Origin: Streptomyces fragilis
GTDB lineage: Bacteria; Actinomycetota; Actinomycetes; Streptomycetales; Streptomycetaceae
Length of the DNA stretch: 64,000 nucleotides
Reading direction: 5' to 3'
NCBI RefSeq assembly: GCF_003112515.1
Contig: NZ_BEVZ01000008.1
Location: forward strand, 327,164-391,163
In this document: one piece after another, positions 53,556 to 64,000 of the stretch
How the letters are laid out: each line of letters starts with the position of its first letter
How positions within the stretch are numbered: position 1 is the first letter of the stretch
The notes under the pieces: generated by a model
What the model was told of the DNA's origin: nothing
The model's database searches: none
Seen by the model: only the letters and a program-made list of their open reading frames with translations
Made by a program: the position numbers and the translations under genes

Positions 53556-54815
53556 TCACAGGGGCGACGTCGCCATGACGACGAGGTACGCCCCGTAGGC
53601 GAACGAGAGCCCGGCCAGGGCCGCGACCACCAGCGTCGCGTGCCGGGGCCGGGCTCGCGCCGTCCGCGTCAGCGCCGCGGCGAGCGGCAGCAGCAGCGGG
53701 AAGGCGGGCAGCAGGAGCCGCGGCTTGGACGCGAAGTAGCCGGACCCGCCGAGTGCGATCAGCAGCAGGACCGCGCTGTACACGATCAGCGGCAGCGGCG
53801 CCCGGTCCGCGATCAGCAGCCCGAGGAGCAGCACCGCCAGCAGCACGATCACCAGCGCCACCGTGAACACCAGCTTGTCCGGGTGGCGCAGCAGGTGACC
53901 GACGAACTCCAGGTTCCCCCGGCCGAGGTCGAAGGCGGACCCCCACTTGCGCTGGACCTCGAAGTAGCCGCCCAGCGGATCGCCCCGCCGCAGGCCCACC
54001 CAGAGGAAGAAGCCCACCCACCCGAGGGGAGCGAGAGCCGTCCCCGCCACCGGTTTCCACAGGGTGTGGACGGACAGGCTCCGCCGGCGCGCCAGCACGG
54101 CCACCTGCCACGCGGCGGTCGCCGCCACCGCCGCCGCGACGGCCAGGCCGTTGGGCCGGGAGAGCCCGGCCAGGCAGGCCAGCGCGCCGGCCCACAGCCA
54201 GCGCCGCGTCATCGTGGCGTACAGCGCCCAGGCGGCCAGGGCGGTCAGCAGCGGCTCGGTGTAGGCCAGGCCCAGCACCACCGAGTGCGGCGTCAGCCCC
54301 CACAGCAGCACCAGCAGGACGCCGGCCCCACGGCCGTGCACCCGGCGGCCGACCAGGTAGATCCCGGCCGCCGCCACGGCCGCCGCGCCCCAGGACAGCA
54401 GCACCCCGGCCGCGCCGCCGCTGATCGGCAGCACGGCGGTCACCGCCCGGATCAGCCAGGGATAGAGCGGGAAGAACGCCAGGTCGTCGAGGACCAGCCG
54501 GGTGTACTGGCGGACCTCGCCGTAGCCGTCGGCGGCGATGCCGATGTACCAGAGCGAGTCCCAGGTGCGACCGAGCAGCGTGGTGGCGTCCTTGCCGTGG
54601 GCGTGTGCCAGCAGGGTGAGGACCAGGACGCCGGTGAGCCGGGCGGCGGCGAACAGCCCCACCGCGGTGACCACGGTGGGGACGGCGCGGCGTGCCCGCC
54701 CGCCGGACACCGGGGGTTCCGGCGACCCGGGCGGCTCGGGCGGCTCCGCCTGGGTGGTCCTCCGGCGGGCGGGCGACGGTACGAGGGCGGCGAGCATCGG
54801 GTTCACACCACGCAC
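53556..54815 (-). CDS. PIG-V-like polyprenol-dependent mannosyltransferase, membrane
   Basis: The 419-residue protein has about ten membrane helices after a Pro-rich start. Features of the GPI mannosyltransferase-II/GT76-like family are RTWDSLWYIGIAADGY (first external loop with the DSxWY acidic residue), FFPLYPWLIR, AYTEPLLTALAAW and GLSRPNGLAVA. It likely transfers mannose or another sugar from a polyprenyl carrier to an external acceptor. GTG 54815 is used as start; GTG 54806 and ATG 54797 are also possible. It is convergent with the YbjN gene. Confidence 0.85.
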   Translation of the reverse strand: MRGVNPMLAALVPSPARRRTTQAEPPEPPGSPEPPVSGGRARRAVPTVVTAVGLFAAARLTGVLVLTLLAHAHGKDATTLLGRTWDSLWYIGIAADGYGEVRQYTRLVLDDLAFFPLYPWLIRAVTAVLPISGGAAGVLLSWGAAAVAAAGIYLVGRRVHGRGAGVLLVLLWGLTPHSVVLGLAYTEPLLTALAAWALYATMTRRWLWAGALACLAGLSRPNGLAVAAAVAATAAWQVAVLARRRSLSVHTLWKPVAGTALAPLGWVGFFLWVGLRRGDPLGGYFEVQRKWGSAFDLGRGNLEFVGHLLRHPDKLVFTVALVIVLLAVLLLGLLIADRAPLPLIVYSAVLLLIALGGSGYFASKPRLLLPAFPLLLPLAAALTRTARARPRHATLVVAALAGLSFAYGAYLVVMATSPL

Positions 54816-54979
54816 GATGCAGGGCGATTCGCCCGAAAACGGTCACGGCACGCCGGGTGCCGCCGGGGTTCCCGCCCGTGCGTCCCTCAGCGCCGGCGCC
54901 GCGTGGCCGAGCCGTCGCCGGTACCGCGCCGGGCGTCAGGGCGGGCGTCGTCGGCGCCGGGCGGTGCCGGCGCAGCCCG

Positions 54980-56176
<1,197 letters not shown>

Positions 56177-56315
56177 GGCGGCCATCCTGCGCCCAACCTC
56201 TGGCCTTGCTCAACTCTGTGTTGAGCCGTTGCGGCGTCGGGCATCACCGGGACACGCTGCGGAGAGAGGGGCCCACGGGGGGCGCTTCGGGGGAGCGTGG
56301 AAGGAGGGCGGAACT

Positions 56316-56693
56316 GTGTTCAGTGCCGTCGGTGTGGGCGTGATCGTGGTGTTCGTGGTGATCGTGCCGGTGGTTCTTCTCGTGGGGTTCGCGATCGCCG
56401 TGAACAGGCGGGCCGCCGCCGTCGTCGACCGGAGGGTGGGGAGCGTCCGTCACGGCCGCGTGTCGGGGTCGTCCTCGCGGTCGAGGTCCTCGAGCTCGAG
56501 CTCCTCGCACTCGGGAGCCGACGCCGGCGCCGGCGGCTGGTGGGCCGCCGACAGCGGGTCGTCGTCCGGCGACTCCGGCGACTCCTCCAGGTCGTCCTGC
56601 GGAAGCGGTTCGTCGTCGTGCGGGAGCAGCTCCTCGTCGTGCGGGAGCAGCTCCTCCTGCGGGGGCGGCGGCGGGTGCGGCGGCGGAAGCTGA
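56316..56693 (+). CDS. Small membrane protein with Ser/Cys/Gly-rich tail
   Basis: From GTG 56316 (AAGGAGGG ribosome site) the product is 125 residues. One membrane helix (about 4-28, GVGVIVVFVVIVPVVLLVGF) is followed by a basic stretch and then 70 residues of Ser, Cys and Gly (SSSCGSSSSC, ending CGGGGGCGGGS). Such tails recur in streptomycete hypothetical proteins. Cysteines could bind metal or form disulfides. The function is unknown. Confidence 0.72.
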   Translation: MFSAVGVGVIVVFVVIVPVVLLVGFAIAVNRRAAAVVDRRVGSVRHGRVSGSSSRSRSSSSSSSHSGADAGAGGWWAADSGSSSGDSGDSSRSSCGSGSSSCGSSSSSCGSSSSCGGGGGCGGGS

Positions 56694-57015
56694 GCCGTCG
56701 CGGGTCGTGGACGTCCGCCGGGGTGCGAAGCCGCGGCGGACGTCGTCGTGGATTCGGACAACTGGGCGATCAGGGTTCGTCGTTGAACAGTTGAGCTGAA
56801 GAACCCACCGAAGGATGGAAAGCCGACGAAGTTGGGTAAAAACGCTGTGGCGTCACCGACGTTCGTGCTTTTCTCTACTCGCCGACGCAGCCCCGCGGAC
56901 GGCCGCGCCACCTGAAGCGGCCGCCTTCCCGGCCGGGGCAGAGCCGTCCTCCCCTGGTGCCGGCCCCAGGGGCGCCGGTCCTTCATCCCCTTCTGCGCGC
57001 TAGCGGAGCCGACCC
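56694..57015. other. Intergenic region with one hairpin
   Basis: 322 bases with no supported gene. Beyond the hairpin at 56710-56744 I see no clear promoter for the gene at 57016. Confidence 0.55.
56710..56744 (+). terminator. Terminator after the Ser/Cys-rich protein gene
   Basis: An 11-base-pair perfect stem (56710-56720 with 56734-56744) and 13-base loop, 16 bases beyond the stop. Confidence 0.75.
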
Positions 57016-57573
57016 ATGCTCACGACCCTGAACACCCCGTACAGCGACACGCGTGCGTCCGACCTGGCCTGGGCGCTCGGGCGTGAACCGCTGCCCGCCC
57101 TGGCCGCGCTCGACCTCGATCTCACCGACGTGCGAATCCAGTTGAGGCTGCTCGGCGCCTCCCACCAGGTGATCCTCGAGCGGGAGGACGGCGCCTGCTC
57201 GGAGACGGTCGCCTGCATCCCCGGCTCCAGCACGCCGCTGCCGCTGGGCGTGGCCAAGCGGGTGAGCGGCTGGGAGTACCAGTTCGCGGCCCGGGTGGAG
57301 GTGCTCTCCCCGGGGGCGTTCGCGGGGCGGGCCCAGGAGCTGATCGCCCTGGTGTCCGACCATCCGAACGGGCTGGTGGGCGTCTTCCCCGGCAGTCCCC
57401 ACGCCTTCACCGCGCTGCTCGCGCAGCGCACCCAGGGGGAGACCGTCTGGCGCACCTGGCACGCCTATCCGCAGGACGGACAGCTGGTGGCGACCCGCAC
57501 CACGGTCGGCCTCGGGGTCGGCGCCGAGACGGTCACCGGGATGGGCCGGCTGCCGGTGGGCGCCCTGCGCTGA
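57016..57573 (+). CDS. DUF2617 family protein
   Basis: The 185-residue protein from ATG 57016 contains RASDLAWALGREPLPALA, DVRIQLRLLGASHQVILERE, HPNGLVGVFPGSPHAFTAL and TWHAYPQDGQLVATRT. This is the conserved actinobacterial DUF2617 pattern. No catalytic motif is evident. It lies upstream of the spermidine-synthase-like gene, an arrangement I believe is conserved in streptomycetes. Confidence 0.85.
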   Translation: MLTTLNTPYSDTRASDLAWALGREPLPALAALDLDLTDVRIQLRLLGASHQVILEREDGACSETVACIPGSSTPLPLGVAKRVSGWEYQFAARVEVLSPGAFAGRAQELIALVSDHPNGLVGVFPGSPHAFTALLAQRTQGETVWRTWHAYPQDGQLVATRTTVGLGVGAETVTGMGRLPVGALR

Positions 57574-57710
57574 CCCGGCACGCCCCGCGCCGGCCCGTAC
57601 GACCGTTGCGCACGCGGTGGGCGCGTGGTCGGAGCCAACGCGCCGCGAGTGCGCCAGTACCACCCGGGTGGGTGACGATGGGTGTTCGATCGATGACGTA
57701 CGGTCGTCAT

Positions 57711-59393
57711 GTGATCGAACCGCACGCCCCACCCGCACCACCGGCCCACCGACCTGAGAAGAGGGCTGAGGGGCGGACCGGCGACGACCACGGCCGCGGC
57801 CCGCGGCAGGGACCGGACCGTGCGGCCCGGGGCGGCGGTGGCGGTCAGGGGTGTGCGGCGCGGCTGCCGCTGCCCCCCGGGACGGCGCGGTTCCTGGTGC
57901 TCGCGGGCGTGTTCGTCTGCGCCGCCTGCGGGCTGGTGTACGAGCTCGAACTGGTCGCCATGGCCTCGTACCTGATGGGCGACTCGGTCACCCAGGCGTC
58001 CGTGGTGCTGTCGGTGATGGTCTTCGCCATGGGCCTGGGCTCGCTGGCCGCCAAGCGGCTGCGTCGCCGTGCCGCGGCGGCCTTCGGGGCGGTGGAGGCC
58101 GCCCTCGCGCTGGTCGGCGGGTGCAGCGCCATGGCGCTGTACGCGGTCTTCGCCTGGACCGGCGCCTGGGGCGGTCTGTGGCGGGACGGCCCCAGCGTGG
58201 TGCTGGTCGCGGTCTGTCTGGCGACAGGGCTGCTGATCGGCGTCGAGGTGCCGCTGCTGATGGAGCTGATCCAGCGGATCCGGCGGCAGGACCCGGGCGG
58301 GGCGGTCGCCGACCTGTTCGCCGCCGACTACGTGGGCGCCCTGGTCGGCGGCCTCGCCTTCCCGTTCCTGCTCCTGCCACGATTCGGGCAGCTCACCGGG
58401 GCGCTGCTCACCGGCGGGGTCAACGCGGTGGTGGGGGCGGCGCTGGTGCTGGGGCTGTTCGGCCGGGACCTCGGCCGCCGGGCGCGGCGGACGCTGCTGG
58501 TCGCCAACGTGCTGGTGCTGGCCCTGCTCGGTACGGCGGCCGTGCTCGCCGACGACTTCGAGCGGGCGGCGGGGCGGGCGCTGTACGGCGACGGCCTGCG
58601 GGTGTCCCTGCGCACCGACGGGCAGGTGGTCGCGCTCACCGGGGGCGGGCCGGGGCGGCCGCTGGGCCTCTACCTGGACGGCAGGCTGCGGGTCGACGGG
58701 CGGGACGAGCGGCGGTACCACGAGGCGCTGGTGCACCCGGCGATGAACGGCCCGGCGGAGCGGGTGCTGGTGCTGGGCGGCGGGGACGGCCTGGCCCTGC
58801 GGGAGGTGCTGCGTCACCGGGGGGTGCGGGAGGTCCAGGTGGTCGACGCCGACCCGCGGCTGGTCCGGCTGGCGCGCACCGATCCGGGGCTCGCCGCGCT
58901 CAACGGGCACGCGTACGACGACCCCAGGGTGCGGGTCGGCGCCGCGGACGCCTTCCAGTGGCTGAGGGCGGGGCGGGGCGGGCCGTACGACGTGGTGATC
59001 GCCGACCTCCCCGACCCGGGGAACACCGCGAGCGCCAAGCTGTACTCGCGTGAGTTCTACGGGCTGGCGCGGCGGGTGATGGCGCCGCACGGGCGGCTGG
59101 CGGTCCACGCCGGGTCCGCGGCGGGCAGCCCCCGGGCGTACTGGACGGTCGGGGCGACCCTGCGGGCGGCGGGCCTGCGGGCGGCGGCGTACCGGGTCAC
59201 CGGGGCGGCCGGCCGGGAGTGGGGACTGTTCCTCGCCTCGGGCGGGCCGGCCGCGCCGCGGCTCGGGCTGGCGCCCGGGGGACCGCGGCCGCGCACCCTG
59301 AAGGAAGGTTCCCTCATGGCGGCGGAGCGGGCCGCCGGGCGCACGAGGGTCGCCGGGCTCCCGGCCTCCACGCTGGCGCACCCGCGCTACTGA
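57711..59393 (+). CDS. Membrane spermidine-synthase-like protein
   Basis: From GTG 57711 the product is 560 residues. A Pro/Arg-rich start (1-55) is followed by about seven membrane helices (55-290, with ACGLVYELELVAMASYLMGD) and a cytoplasmic Rossmann domain with VLVLGGGDGLALREVLRH, VQVVDADPRLVRLART and the polyamine-synthase-like DVVIADLPDPGN. These long forms are related to aminopropyltransferases, but whether they make spermidine is not established. ATG 57693 and 57678 are alternative starts; none has a strong ribosome site. Confidence 0.88.
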   Translation: MIEPHAPPAPPAHRPEKRAEGRTGDDHGRGPRQGPDRAARGGGGGQGCAARLPLPPGTARFLVLAGVFVCAACGLVYELELVAMASYLMGDSVTQASVVLSVMVFAMGLGSLAAKRLRRRAAAAFGAVEAALALVGGCSAMALYAVFAWTGAWGGLWRDGPSVVLVAVCLATGLLIGVEVPLLMELIQRIRRQDPGGAVADLFAADYVGALVGGLAFPFLLLPRFGQLTGALLTGGVNAVVGAALVLGLFGRDLGRRARRTLLVANVLVLALLGTAAVLADDFERAAGRALYGDGLRVSLRTDGQVVALTGGGPGRPLGLYLDGRLRVDGRDERRYHEALVHPAMNGPAERVLVLGGGDGLALREVLRHRGVREVQVVDADPRLVRLARTDPGLAALNGHAYDDPRVRVGAADAFQWLRAGRGGPYDVVIADLPDPGNTASAKLYSREFYGLARRVMAPHGRLAVHAGSAAGSPRAYWTVGATLRAAGLRAAAYRVTGAAGREWGLFLASGGPAAPRLGLAPGGPRPRTLKEGSLMAAERAAGRTRVAGLPASTLAHPRY

Positions 59394-59496
59394 CGGCGCG
59401 GACGGCCCGCGAAGCGCTCCGTGGGCATGGAAAAGCTGTGCCGAACGGCTTCCGGCCGGGGTGCGGTTCGCGTTCCCCTCGGTAGTGTCGGGAGAC

Positions 59497-60759
59497 ATGG
59501 AGCATGAGGTGTTCGTTCCGGTCCCCGCCGGCCGCCTGGCCGCCGCGCTCGCCGACCGCGAGCGGGTCGCCCGGGCCGTCCACGGCCTGCAGCGGGACGC
59601 CGCGGCGGCCGAGGGCCTCGTCGGCCGGCTCAAGCTGCGGGTCGCGGGCAGCAGCGTGACGTACCGCGGTTCCCTGGACGTCACCCGGCAGGACGACGGC
59701 GTCTTCGTCGCCGAGGCGGAGGGCGGTGAGTCCCGCGGCGACGGCACGGTCCGCGCCACCGTCCGCCTGACCCTGCGCCCCCGGTCCGACGGGACGGTGC
59801 TGCACTTCGACGCCTCCGCCACCGCGACCGGGCGCATCACCGACTTCGAGCCGGACGCCGTGCACGGGGCGCTGACCCGTCTGCTGGAACGGTTCGCCGA
59901 GGACCTCCCGGGGCAGGGGGGAGAGGACGCGGACGGCCCGGCGGAGGGGAGCGCGGCGGTGACGAGCGACGGCCACGAGGAGGTCATCCCCGGCGCGGGT
60001 GAGCCCCTGGTCCCCGAGTTCGCCCCCGGCGCGGACGGCGACTTCGACGCCCGCCCCGACGCCGACGACGCGTCCCCCGCCGAAGCGGCCACCGGCACGA
60101 CCGAGGAGACCCCCACCGCGCGCGACGACGCGGACGCGGGCGAGGCCGGGGAAGAGGTCCCCGAGGCCGGTGGGACCGGGGCCGGGGCCGAGCCGCAGGC
60201 CCGCGGGACCGGTGCGGAGTCCGAGGCCCGGCAGCCGGGCGCGGACGACGAGGCGGAGGCCGAGGACACCGAGGGTGCGGAGGGCGGTGCGGAGGCCGCC
60301 CGCGCCGAGGCACCGGATGCGGGCGAGGGCGCGGAGGCCGAGGGCGCGGACGAGGGCGGCGAGGACGCCGGCACGGACGAGGGGGCCGGGGCGGGGCCCC
60401 GGGGGACGGTGTTCGACGTGCCGGTGCCGCCGCCGTCGCTGGACCCCGGGGCGGACTTCGACGAGGACGAAGCGGACGAGGACGAAACGGACGGTGACGG
60501 CCTCGACGACGCCGCGCTGTTCCCCGAGGACCCCGACGGCGACGCCATGGCCGACCCCGCGCAGGCCCGGCGGACGATGATCGGCCGCAGCGCCGAGGAG
60601 GTCGACCACGCCCCGCCGCGCGGACGGTACGCCCCGGTGCCGGCCCCGCAGTCCGGCGTGGCGGACCGGACCCTGCGGTGGGCGGCCCCCGCCGCCGCGG
60701 CGCTCGCCGTGGCCGCCGGCGCGATCGCCGTCACCCGGGCGCTGCGCCGTCAGCGGTGA
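59497..60759 (+). CDS. SRPBCC-like (DUF2505-type) protein with acidic linker and C-terminal membrane anchor
   Basis: The 420-residue protein starts at ATG 59497 behind GGGAGAC. Residues 1-145 form an SRPBCC/CoxG-like domain (EHEVFVPVPAGRLAAALADR, RLKLRVAGSSVTYRGSLDV, VLHFDASATATGRITDF). Residues about 150-370 are strongly acidic Ala/Glu/Asp/Gly low complexity. A membrane helix (about 395-415, AAPAAAALAVAAGAIAVTRA) ends the protein, so the SRPBCC domain is held at the membrane by its C-terminus. Its lipid-binding fold suggests a hydrophobic ligand; the role is unknown. Confidence 0.8.
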   Translation: MEHEVFVPVPAGRLAAALADRERVARAVHGLQRDAAAAEGLVGRLKLRVAGSSVTYRGSLDVTRQDDGVFVAEAEGGESRGDGTVRATVRLTLRPRSDGTVLHFDASATATGRITDFEPDAVHGALTRLLERFAEDLPGQGGEDADGPAEGSAAVTSDGHEEVIPGAGEPLVPEFAPGADGDFDARPDADDASPAEAATGTTEETPTARDDADAGEAGEEVPEAGGTGAGAEPQARGTGAESEARQPGADDEAEAEDTEGAEGGAEAARAEAPDAGEGAEAEGADEGGEDAGTDEGAGAGPRGTVFDVPVPPPSLDPGADFDEDEADEDETDGDGLDDAALFPEDPDGDAMADPAQARRTMIGRSAEEVDHAPPRGRYAPVPAPQSGVADRTLRWAAPAAAALAVAAGAIAVTRALRRQR

Positions 60760-60798
60760 TCGCGCGACCGGGGCGCGTCCCCAGTAGGGTCGTGGGCC

Positions 60799-61608
60799 GT
60801 GAGCACCCATGACGACTTCACCCTGACCACCGGCGACGCGGAGGCGACCGTCAGCCCCCGCAACGGCGGACGGATCACCAGCCTGCGCATCGGCGGCGTC
60901 GAACTCCTGCGCCAGGGGGAGCGGTACGGCTGCTTCCCGATGGCTCCCTGGTGCGGCCGGATCCGCGAAGGGCGGTTCCTCGACGGCGGCACCACGCAGC
61001 AGATGCCGCTGAACGCCCCGCCGCACGCCATCCACGGCACCGCCCGCGACCACGCCTGGCGCACCGCGCGCAAGGGGGCGGACGAGGCGGTGATCACCCT
61101 CGACCTCGCCGACCCGTGGCCCTACCCGGCCCGCCTGACCCAGGTGGTCGCCCTCACCGAGGAGTCGCTGACCCTCACCCTCGCGATCGAGACCCACGGG
61201 TCCTCCTTCCCGGCGCAGCTCGGCTGGCACCCCTGGTTCAACCGGACACTGGAGGGTCCCCTCGGCGGCGGCGAGGGCGCGCGGCTGGAGTTCGACGCCG
61301 CCTGGCAGGAGGAGCGCGGCGAGGACCACCTCCCCACCGGCCGCCGCCTGGAGAAGCCGCTGCCCGGCCCGTGGGACGACTGCTTCGGCATGCCCGGGGG
61401 CGTGGACGTCGCCGTCGTCTGGCCCGAGCGGCTGGAGCTGCGGGTGACCAGCCCGGAGAAGTGGGTGGTGCTCTACGACGAGCAGGACGCCGCCCTGTGC
61501 GTCGAGCCGCAGACCGGCCCGCCCAACGGTCTCAACACCGCTCCCCGCCTGGTGACGCCGCTGGAACCGCTGGAGGCCACCACCACCTGGCGGTGGCGGC
61601 GGCTGTGA
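60799..61608 (+). CDS. Aldose 1-epimerase family protein
   Basis: The 269-residue protein starts at GTG 60799. The galactose-mutarotase fold shows NGGRITSLRIGGVELLRQ, GCFPMAPWCGRIREGRF, APPHAIHGTARDHAW (substrate-binding histidine) and the second histidine in LGWHPWFNRTL, with a late glutamate in CVEPQTGPPNGLN. It interconverts sugar anomers in the cytoplasm. It is 34 bases from pyrE and probably cotranscribed, although the functions are unrelated. Confidence 0.92.
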   Translation: MSTHDDFTLTTGDAEATVSPRNGGRITSLRIGGVELLRQGERYGCFPMAPWCGRIREGRFLDGGTTQQMPLNAPPHAIHGTARDHAWRTARKGADEAVITLDLADPWPYPARLTQVVALTEESLTLTLAIETHGSSFPAQLGWHPWFNRTLEGPLGGGEGARLEFDAAWQEERGEDHLPTGRRLEKPLPGPWDDCFGMPGGVDVAVVWPERLELRVTSPEKWVVLYDEQDAALCVEPQTGPPNGLNTAPRLVTPLEPLEATTTWRWRRL

Positions 61609-61642
61609 GGGCCGCTCGGCCGGGCGAACTAGGCTGGCGGGC

Positions 61643-62191
61643 ATGAGCGACGTTCGCGGCGAGCTGCTGCAGCAGATCAAGGACAAGGCCGTGGTGCACG
61701 GCAAGGTGACCCTCTCCTCCGGGCTGGAGGCCGACTACTACATCGACCTCCGCCGCATCACCCTGGACGGCACGGCGGCCCCGCTGGTCGGCCAGGTGCT
61801 GCTGGACCTCACCGAGGACCTGGAGTTCGACGCGGTCGGCGGCCTGACCATGGGCGCCGACCCGGTGGCCGCCGCGATGCTGCACGCGGCCGCCGCGCGC
61901 GGCCGGACCGTGGACGCGTTCGTGGTCCGCAAGGCGGCCAAGGCGCACGGTCTGCAGAAGCGGGTCGAGGGCCCGGACATCGCCGGCCGCCGCGTGCTGG
62001 TCGTCGAGGACACGTCCACCACCGGCGGCTCGCCGCTGACCGCCGTCGAGGCGGTCCGGGAGGCCGGCGCCGAGGTCGTCGCCGTCGTGACGATCGTCGA
62101 CCGCGCCACCGGGGCCGCGGAGATCATCCAGGACAAGGCCGGCGTCCCCTACCGCTTCGCCTACTCCAAGGACGACCTCGGCCTGGACTAG
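61643..62191 (+). CDS. pyrE: Orotate phosphoribosyltransferase
   Basis: The 182-residue protein starts at ATG 61643. It carries GKVTLSSGLEADYYIDLRRI, VGGLTMGADPVAAAML, FVVRKAAKAHGLQKRVEGP and the PRPP site VLVVEDTSTTGGSPL. It makes orotidine monophosphate from orotate and PRPP, the fifth step of pyrimidine synthesis. A neighbouring short GGCCGCCCC repeat begins at its stop codon. It matches the family over its full length. Confidence 0.97.
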   Translation: MSDVRGELLQQIKDKAVVHGKVTLSSGLEADYYIDLRRITLDGTAAPLVGQVLLDLTEDLEFDAVGGLTMGADPVAAAMLHAAAARGRTVDAFVVRKAAKAHGLQKRVEGPDIAGRRVLVVEDTSTTGGSPLTAVEAVREAGAEVVAVVTIVDRATGAAEIIQDKAGVPYRFAYSKDDLGLD

Positions 62192-62388
62192 GGCCGCCCC
62201 GGCCGCCCCGGCCTCCCGGGGCGGGCCGCTCCGCCGGGAAACGCCCGGTACGCCCGGCGCGGGTGCCACTGTCCGAGACGCGCGTCCGGGCCGGCGCCCG
62301 CGTCTGGAAAGATGGGCCCCGACGACGACGTCACCAAGGTCAGGGCTGGCAAGGACAAAACCCGCAGAACCACCAAGGAGCGGACAGG

Positions 62389-63411
<1,023 letters not shown>

Positions 63412-63445
63412 GGGTCCGGGGCGGCGTGCGAAGGTCCGGGGAGTC

Positions 63446-63862
63446 GTGAGCGGACCGTCTTCCCCCGTGGACCGGGTCGCCCGCCTGTTGCGGCGTCCGG
63501 CGGCGGCACCCCTCGCGGTGCTCGCCGCCGGTGCCGTCGGGGCCGCGTACCTCTACGTCACCGACCCGCACCAGGCCGGCCAGTTCCTGCCGCGCTGCCC
63601 CTTCAACTGGGTCACCGGGCTGCTCTGCCCCGCCTGCGGGGCCAGCCGCATGGTCTACGACCTGATGCACGGTCACCTCGCGCAGGCCTGGCTGGACAAC
63701 CGGGTGCTGCTGCTCGTCGCGCCCCTCGCGCTGGTGATGCTGGGCCGCTGGGCCGTCGAAGGACTGCGCGGGCGCCGCTGGCGGCCGAAGCTGAGCAGGC
63801 GGGCGCAGGCGGCCGTCCTGCTGACGGCGGTCGCCTGGACGGTGGTCCGCAACCTGTTCTGA
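63446..63862 (+). CDS. DUF2752 membrane protein
   Basis: The 138-residue protein starts at GTG 63446. Three membrane helices frame the DUF2752 signature CPFNWVTGLLCPACGASRMV, which holds three cysteines, followed by YDLMHGHLAQAWLDNRVLLL. The family is common in actinobacteria and its function is unknown. It starts 34 bases after fba and may be cotranscribed. Confidence 0.9.
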   Translation: MSGPSSPVDRVARLLRRPAAAPLAVLAAGAVGAAYLYVTDPHQAGQFLPRCPFNWVTGLLCPACGASRMVYDLMHGHLAQAWLDNRVLLLVAPLALVMLGRWAVEGLRGRRWRPKLSRRAQAAVLLTAVAWTVVRNLF

Positions 63863-64000
63863 TGCCCCCTGAACCGGTCCTGAAGCGCCGTCAGAATCTC
63901 GGTCCGATCACGAATTTGACACGTTCACTCCAGCGTGTACCCAGCGGGCGGGCCGGGACCTAGGCTTCGTGGTCCCGGGGGGGGGGGGGGGGGGGGGGGG
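63863..64000. other. Right window edge ending in a run of G
   Basis: About 110 bases of normal sequence, with a TTGACA hexamer at 63916-63921 but no clear -10 partner, are followed by 24 consecutive G residues (63977-64000). The G run is most likely an assembly or sequencing end. Confidence 0.7.

Noticed and set aside
62192..62218. GGCCGCCCC repeats after pyrE as a fully supported minisatellite
   Set aside because: Only two exact units and one partial unit, so I mention it only as supporting context for the stop-codon repeat observation.
63916..63944. A promoter with TTGACA near the right edge
   Set aside because: A good -35 hexamer is present but no convincing -10 lies 16-18 bases away, and the downstream gene is outside the window.

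Overview
The window is high-GC actinobacterial DNA, almost certainly a Streptomyces chromosome close to S. coelicolor/S. lividans. The evidence is the GC-biased third codon positions, frequent GTG and TTG starts, Streptomyces-type families (SpoIIE-type phosphatases, PASTA-less membrane Ser/Thr kinase, SUKH-4, WYL, BldC-like MerR), and the block fba - pyrE - clpB - hspR/dnaJ/grpE/dnaK with HspR operators. The last 24 bases are a pure G run and look like a contig edge.

Layout. 0-8 kb: start of a MarR regulator (cut by the left edge), two SpoIIE/PP2C phosphatases (one with a histone-H1-like repeat tail), a membrane Ser/Thr kinase and a PAP2 membrane enzyme. 8-17.6 kb: alpha/beta hydrolase with WYL regulator, an FG-GAP lipoprotein, an MFS exporter with divergent LysR regulator, an NfeD-SPFH membrane pair, a small MerR-like regulator, a GvpU-like protein and a cold-shock protein. 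17.8-22.8 kb: a mobile-DNA scar. Three copies of the 3' side of a tRNA-Gly(CCC) gene and its terminator (two partial, one intact) bracket a secreted GH10 xylanase (XlnA-like) and a HigBA-type toxin-antitoxin pair; an orphan SUKH-4 immunity protein lies just outside. 23.1-25.5 kb: zinc-ribbon protein, dCTP deaminase, phosphoribosyltransferase and a Yip1-type membrane protein.

25.7-36.1 kb holds six tandem secreted FG-GAP (integrin-alpha-like) paralogs and a fragment of a seventh, all on the minus strand. One has an in-frame TAG just after its signal peptide. Each has its own promoter and most have a visible terminator. All six promoters, and that of the secreted PA14/fibronectin-III protein at 43.2-45.2 kb, share one element, TACAACC (CGCAACC once), 17 bases, then GTC (ATC once). 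It looks like an ECF sigma promoter, so these genes probably form a regulon for cell-surface proteins. No sigma gene is in the window.

36.2-53.5 kb: a membrane HdrD-like iron-sulfur protein; the dnaK-grpE-dnaJ-hspR operon with a perfect HAIR operator; an orphan sugar-binding lipoprotein; two paralogous LuxR-type regulators facing each other, followed by a tiny secreted peptide with a repeated DVVWD motif and a coupled Rieske-like remnant; then clpB with its own perfect HAIR. HspR made from the dnaK operon is expected to repress both chaperone units until heat shock. 53.5-64 kb: housekeeping and hypothetical genes including a PIG-V-like mannosyltransferase, an aminotransferase, a membrane spermidine-synthase-like protein, an aldose-1-epimerase, pyrE and fba.

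A recurring oddity is short tandem repeats sitting on or just beside stop codons.
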